NCBI GenBank assembly: GCA_903861235.1
Contig: CAIOTP010000027.1
Coordinates: forward strand, 1-15,490
Reading direction: 5' to 3'
Length of the DNA stretch: 15,490 nucleotides
From: an uncultured bacterium
Lineage (GTDB): Bacteria > Planctomycetota > Phycisphaerae > Phycisphaerales > SM1A02
The notes beneath the pieces were generated by a model that ran no database searches, was not told the DNA's origin, and was given only the letters and a program-made list of their open reading frames with translations. The position numbers and the translations under genes are program-made. Shown here piece by piece: positions 12,515 through 15,490 of this stretch (the stretch's first letter is position 1; each line of letters starts with the position of its first letter).

Positions 12515-13225
12515 TCAGGGACTGGGCAGTGCGATCGATCGCCCGTGGTCGTCCTGCCGCTTCCCCTCGATGCAGTGCACGATCACCTCGGCCACGGCGT
12601 CGGGCTGGAGCACCTTCTCCGGCGGGATCACGTTCACCGGGAAGTTGCTCCGCAGCAGCGGCGTCTCCACCGCGCCGGGGTTCACGCAGAACGCACGCAC
12701 ACCGATCGACCGGCCCTCGCGGGCCACGCTGCGCGTGAAGGAGTCCATGGCGGCCTTGCTGGCCGCGTAGGCGAAGAAGCCCGGGAAGGGGTCCATGACC
12801 CCGATGGTGCTCACGTTCACCACGCAGCCGCTCTTCTGGGCGCGGAAGTGGGGCCAGCAGGCCACGATCAGGAAGGCCGGACCGAACGCGTTGATGAAGA
12901 AGGCCTGCTCGAGAAGGTCCTCGGTGGTGCGCTCGATGGGCGCCTTCGGCGCCACTCCCGCCGCGTTCACCAGGTTGTCCACTCGGCCGAACCGCTCCAT
13001 GGCCTGCTGCACCACGCCGGCGGCCTGCTCGGAGTCGGCCACGTCGGCGGCCACGAACATCACGTCGCCCGAGCCCACCACGCGAAGCTCGTCGGAGGCG
13101 TCCGCCAGCTTCTGTTCGGTTCGGCCCACCAGCACCACATGGTGGCCGCGCTCGGCCAGCATGCGGGCGGTGGCGCGGCCGATGCCCGAGCCTGCGCCGG
13201 TGACGATGGAGACGGGTGCACTCAT
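12515..13225 (-). CDS. Short-chain dehydrogenase/reductase (classical SDR)
   Basis: A 236-residue classical SDR oxidoreductase. It has the TGAGSGIG cofactor loop (residues 9-16), NAAG (87-90), Asn112, the catalytic Ser139 in VVNVST, and Tyr153/Lys157 in YAASK. An Arg at the end of the second strand (VGRTEQKL, Arg35) favours NADP(H). PGAVETPL follows as usual. Substrate is unknown. It is the last gene of the dxr > M50 > SDR operon; the gap to the protease stop is 23 bases and holds GGAGGAG five bases before the ATG, the clearest Shine-Dalgarno site in the window. The C-terminus (ECIEGKRQ-like, then DDHGRSIALPSP) is short, so this is a compact member. A FabG-like role is possible but not supported by context. 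Confidence 0.88.
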   Translation of the reverse strand: MSAPVSIVTGAGSGIGRATARMLAERGHHVVLVGRTEQKLADASDELRVVGSGDVMFVAADVADSEQAAGVVQQAMERFGRVDNLVNAAGVAPKAPIERTTEDLLEQAFFINAFGPAFLIVACWPHFRAQKSGCVVNVSTIGVMDPFPGFFAYAASKAAMDSFTRSVAREGRSIGVRAFCVNPGAVETPLLRSNFPVNVIPPEKVLQPDAVAEVIVHCIEGKRQDDHGRSIALPSP

Positions 13226-13230
13226 GAAGA

Positions 13231-13237
13231 CTCCTCC
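13231..13237 (-). promoter_or_regulatory. Shine-Dalgarno site GGAGGAG of the SDR gene
   Basis: Minus strand GGAGGAG TCTTC ATG. It fixes the SDR start at 13225 and contrasts with the SD-less operon-leading genes elsewhere in the window. Confidence 0.8.
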
Positions 13238-13248
13238 AGTCCGGGCGG

Positions 13249-15315
13249 TCAGCCGCCGCTGACCAGCCGCATGACGTCGTTGTAGAAGGTGACCAGGAAA
13301 AGGCTGCCGATCAACGCCAGCCCGGCCATGGTGGCCGCGTTCTGGAAGCGCACGCTCGGCGGCCGTCCGCGCATCGCCTCGTAGACCAGGAACAGGAAGA
13401 GGCCGCCGTCCACGATCGGGAGGGGCAGGAAGTTCAGCACCGCCAGGTTCACGCTGATCATGGCCAGAAAGAAGATCAGATACATGAAGCCCCGGTCGGC
13501 CACCCGCGTGCCCACATGCACGATGCCCACCGGTCCCCGCAGCTGGTCCACGGGCACGCTGCCCCGCACCAGCCGGTCGATGGTGAGCCAGGTCATCACG
13601 GCCAGGTTTCCCGTCTCGCGGAAGCCCATGGCTGCGGCCTGCACCGGGTTGCCGCCGGCGCTCAGGGTGGTCATCACCGGATCGAAGCCGCCGGCCGGAA
13701 GGGGGCTGGTCCACGCCACGCCGGCCAGGGCCTGTCGATCGGCCTCCGACAGCGGAAGCGTCGTCTCGCGTGGCTGGATCTGACCCCACGGAATCAGACC
13801 CAGTTGCACCGAGGTCACGCCGCGCCGGGCTGCGGCCTGCACGGAGGCCACCAGACCGATCCAGTCCCGCACCGGCTGCCCGTCCAGCGAGGCGATGCGG
13901 GCCAGGGGACCCGCTTCAAGAGCCGCTGCGGCGGTCCGGACGATCTCGCCGCCGCGTCGCTCGCGGTCGATCGGTCGTGCCAGCCACGCCGTGTCGAACG
14001 CCGGGGTGATCATGACGCCCAGGCGCCCGGAGGCGTCCACCGTGGCCTGCACACGGGTGGCCGAGCCGTCGCGGAGCACGTCCATCTCCACCGTCTGGCC
14101 CGCTCGGGCCATGACCATGTCCCGGAACGCGGTGGGCGAGGGGCCCTGGGTGCCGGCGAACGAGGCGACCACATCCCCCGCGCGGAGCACGGTGCCGTTC
14201 GGGGAGCCTGACTGAAGTCCTTCGATGCGGGTGAGCGGCGCCAAGCCCAGCAGGGCTTCCTCGGGCAGGCTGGCGTCGGCGGGTTCGATCCTCGGCAGCA
14301 GGGGAAGCGGCTGCAGGGCCACGCTCACCTCGCCGCCGTCGCTCGTGCGCCACAGGGTGGCCACCGGGGCTCCACCCGAATCTGCACAGGCCCGAAGCAG
14401 CGGGCCCAGCGTGGACACCGGCGAGCTGCCCACCTTCACCAGGCTCGAGCCCGGACCCACGCCGGCGGCCGTCAGGCCGGCTCGATCGAGCGAAGGGCCC
14501 AGGATGACCATGGCGTCCGGATCCACGGGAACGGTGTTGCCGCGCGCCGGCGCAATGCCGATGGAGAGCAATCGTGAGCCCGGCTCGTGGGCCGGCGTGA
14601 CCTCGAAGCGCATCGGCTGCTCCACGCCTTCGCGCTTCACCTGCAGCTGCAGAGGGCGCCCCGGCCTGGACATGGCCGAGGCGATCTGCACGTCGGCGAA
14701 GGTGCGCACCGGGTCGCCGTCGATCCGCTCGATCAGGTCGCCGGGCTGCAAGCCCGCCGCGCCGCCGGACAGATCGGTGGCCCTCGACGCCGGGCCGTCC
14801 GGCCGGACCTCGCCCACGGCGGGTCCCTCGAAGCGCACGCCCACCATGAATGCGGCGACGTAGAGCGCGATCGCCGGAACCAGGTTCGCCACCACGCCGG
14901 CGCTGACCACGACCATGCGCTTCCAGACGGGACAGGCGCCGTAGGCGTCGCTGTCGCCGCTGGACTCGGTGGGCACCAGGTCCTCCTGGCCCTTCATGCG
15001 CACGAAGCCGCCGAGCGGCAGCAGCCGAAGGCCGTATTCGGTCTCGCTCACACCCTCGGCGCGAAGCCGGTCCCGGGAGATCGCCTCGGCAGGCTGGCCG
15101 AACCTCGCCTGAACGGCGGGCGTGGTGCTGCCCAACTTCCATCCGATGCCGCGGCGGAACGCCAGCACCGCCGGGCCCATGCCCACGGCGAAGGCGTCCA
15201 CGCGGATGCCCGCCCAGCGGGCCGCCAGGAAGTGGCCCAGCTCGTGGATGGCGATCAGCAGGCCGAAGCCGAGGATGATCAGGAGCAGGTTGCTGCCATC
15301 GCCGATGAGCTGCAT
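13249..15315 (-). CDS. rseP: Site-2 protease (RseP-type, peptidase M50) with expanded PDZ region
   Basis: A 688-residue intramembrane zinc protease that cleaves single-pass substrates such as anti-sigma factors within the membrane. Catalytic parts are IAIHELGHFLAA (His24, Glu25, His28) in the first helix and NFLPLPIVDGG (Asp636) near the C-terminus. VVVSAGVVANLVPA (Asn144) corresponds to the conserved core helix. E. coli RseP is about 450 residues; the extra length lies between the core helices and contains PDZ-like segments at about 165-228 (GLQPGDLIERIDGDPV), 276-325, 362-428 (TVLRAGDVVASFAG) and 456-507 (PLARIASLDGQPV). The first and third are clear; the others are weak. It follows dxr by nine bases and precedes the SDR gene, the common dxr-rseP pairing. 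TAGACT six bases before the ATG overlaps the dxr stop. No anti-sigma factor partner is in the window. Confidence 0.93.
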   Translation of the reverse strand: MQLIGDGSNLLLIILGFGLLIAIHELGHFLAARWAGIRVDAFAVGMGPAVLAFRRGIGWKLGSTTPAVQARFGQPAEAISRDRLRAEGVSETEYGLRLLPLGGFVRMKGQEDLVPTESSGDSDAYGACPVWKRMVVVSAGVVANLVPAIALYVAAFMVGVRFEGPAVGEVRPDGPASRATDLSGGAAGLQPGDLIERIDGDPVRTFADVQIASAMSRPGRPLQLQVKREGVEQPMRFEVTPAHEPGSRLLSIGIAPARGNTVPVDPDAMVILGPSLDRAGLTAAGVGPGSSLVKVGSSPVSTLGPLLRACADSGGAPVATLWRTSDGGEVSVALQPLPLLPRIEPADASLPEEALLGLAPLTRIEGLQSGSPNGTVLRAGDVVASFAGTQGPSPTAFRDMVMARAGQTVEMDVLRDGSATRVQATVDASGRLGVMITPAFDTAWLARPIDRERRGGEIVRTAAAALEAGPLARIASLDGQPVRDWIGLVASVQAAARRGVTSVQLGLIPWGQIQPRETTLPLSEADRQALAGVAWTSPLPAGGFDPVMTTLSAGGNPVQAAAMGFRETGNLAVMTWLTIDRLVRGSVPVDQLRGPVGIVHVGTRVADRGFMYLIFFLAMISVNLAVLNFLPLPIVDGGLFLFLVYEAMRGRPPSVRFQNAATMAGLALIGSLFLVTFYNDVMRLVSGG

Positions 15316-15321
15316 GGGCGG

Positions 15322-15327
15322 AGTCTA
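15322..15327 (-). promoter_or_regulatory. Possible -10-like hexamer TAGACT before rseP
   Basis: Minus strand TAGACT, six bases (CCGCCC), then the rseP ATG. Its first three bases are the dxr stop codon, so it may be coincidence; read-through transcription from dxr is equally likely. Confidence 0.25.
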
Positions 15328-15490
15328 GGAGCGCACCAGCGAAGGACCGACGCGGCTCTCCACGAAGCGCCGTGCCGCCGCGTCCGCGGAGGCCGCATCC
15401 TGCAGCGAGCGGAGCGGAGCGGCGGGCAGCGCAGACATGGCCTGCTGCACCAGCTCGCCGATGCGGCCGAAGGAGATGCGGCCCTCCAGG
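15325..15490 (-). CDS. dxr: 1-deoxy-D-xylulose 5-phosphate reductoisomerase, C-terminal fragment (runs off the right edge)
   Basis: The last 54 codons of a minus-strand gene ending in TAG at 15327-15325. The peptide reads LEGRISFGRIGELVQQAMSA, then LPAAPLRSLQDAAS, ADAAARRFVES and RVGPSLVRS. LEGRISFGRIGELV followed by SLQDAASADAAARRF matches the C-terminal helical domain of DXR, where a phrase of the type FLxGRIxFxxI...SLEDVLxADxEAR is conserved. DXR makes methylerythritol 4-phosphate in the MEP isoprenoid pathway. The position directly before rseP, nine bases away, is the classic dxr-rseP arrangement and strengthens the call. The catalytic part is outside the window. Confidence 0.85.
   Translation of the reverse strand, partial: LEGRISFGRIGELVQQAMSALPAAPLRSLQDAASADAAARRFVESRVGPSLVRS

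Overview
The window reads as chromosomal DNA of a GC-rich, gene-dense member of the Planctomycetota, most likely class Phycisphaerae. This is inferred from the very high GC content, a DUF1570-type HExxH protein, and a secreted protease that ends in the single EF-hand/dockerin-like tail common in Phycisphaerae exoproteins. No phage, plasmid, insertion sequence or CRISPR array is visible.

Layout, left to right. The 5' end of prfB (release factor 2, minus strand) enters the left edge and contains its +1 frameshift site. It is divergent from aspC (class I aminotransferase). aspC converges, with overlapping stop codons, on a minus-strand operon nuoB > M28 membrane peptidase. A divergent interval of about 196 bp follows, then a secreted DUF1570 putative zinc protease (+). 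This converges, with overlapping ends, on a YihY/BrkB membrane protein (-) that carries a tandem internal duplication of 79 residues. Divergent from it, only 40 bp away, is an RluB-type pseudouridine synthase (+), followed by a degenerate FmdB-like small protein and a DUF429 RNase H-fold protein. queE (-) converges on the DUF429 gene and lies just downstream of a tRNA-Leu(GAG) gene (-). Then come a 920-residue secreted metalloprotease (-) with a clear hairpin terminator, smpB (+, divergent), and an isoprenoid/envelope operon on the minus strand: dxr (partial, right edge) > site-2 protease RseP-like > SDR oxidoreductase.

Functional themes are translation and RNA maturation (prfB, rluB, smpB, queE, tRNA-Leu), envelope and proteolysis (M28, DUF1570, BrkB, gluzincin, M50), and core metabolism (aspC, nuoB, dxr). 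The genes are mostly housekeeping. The most unusual object is the BrkB protein, whose duplication adds one predicted membrane helix and so challenges the family topology.

A second recurring pattern is that many operon-leading start codons have a TANNNT-type -10-like hexamer (TACACT, TACCAT, TATCTT, TAGACT) only 6-10 nt upstream and no Shine-Dalgarno sequence. This suggests leaderless or near-leaderless mRNAs. The operon-internal SDR gene, in contrast, has a good GGAGGAG site. No interval longer than 300 bp lacks a gene.
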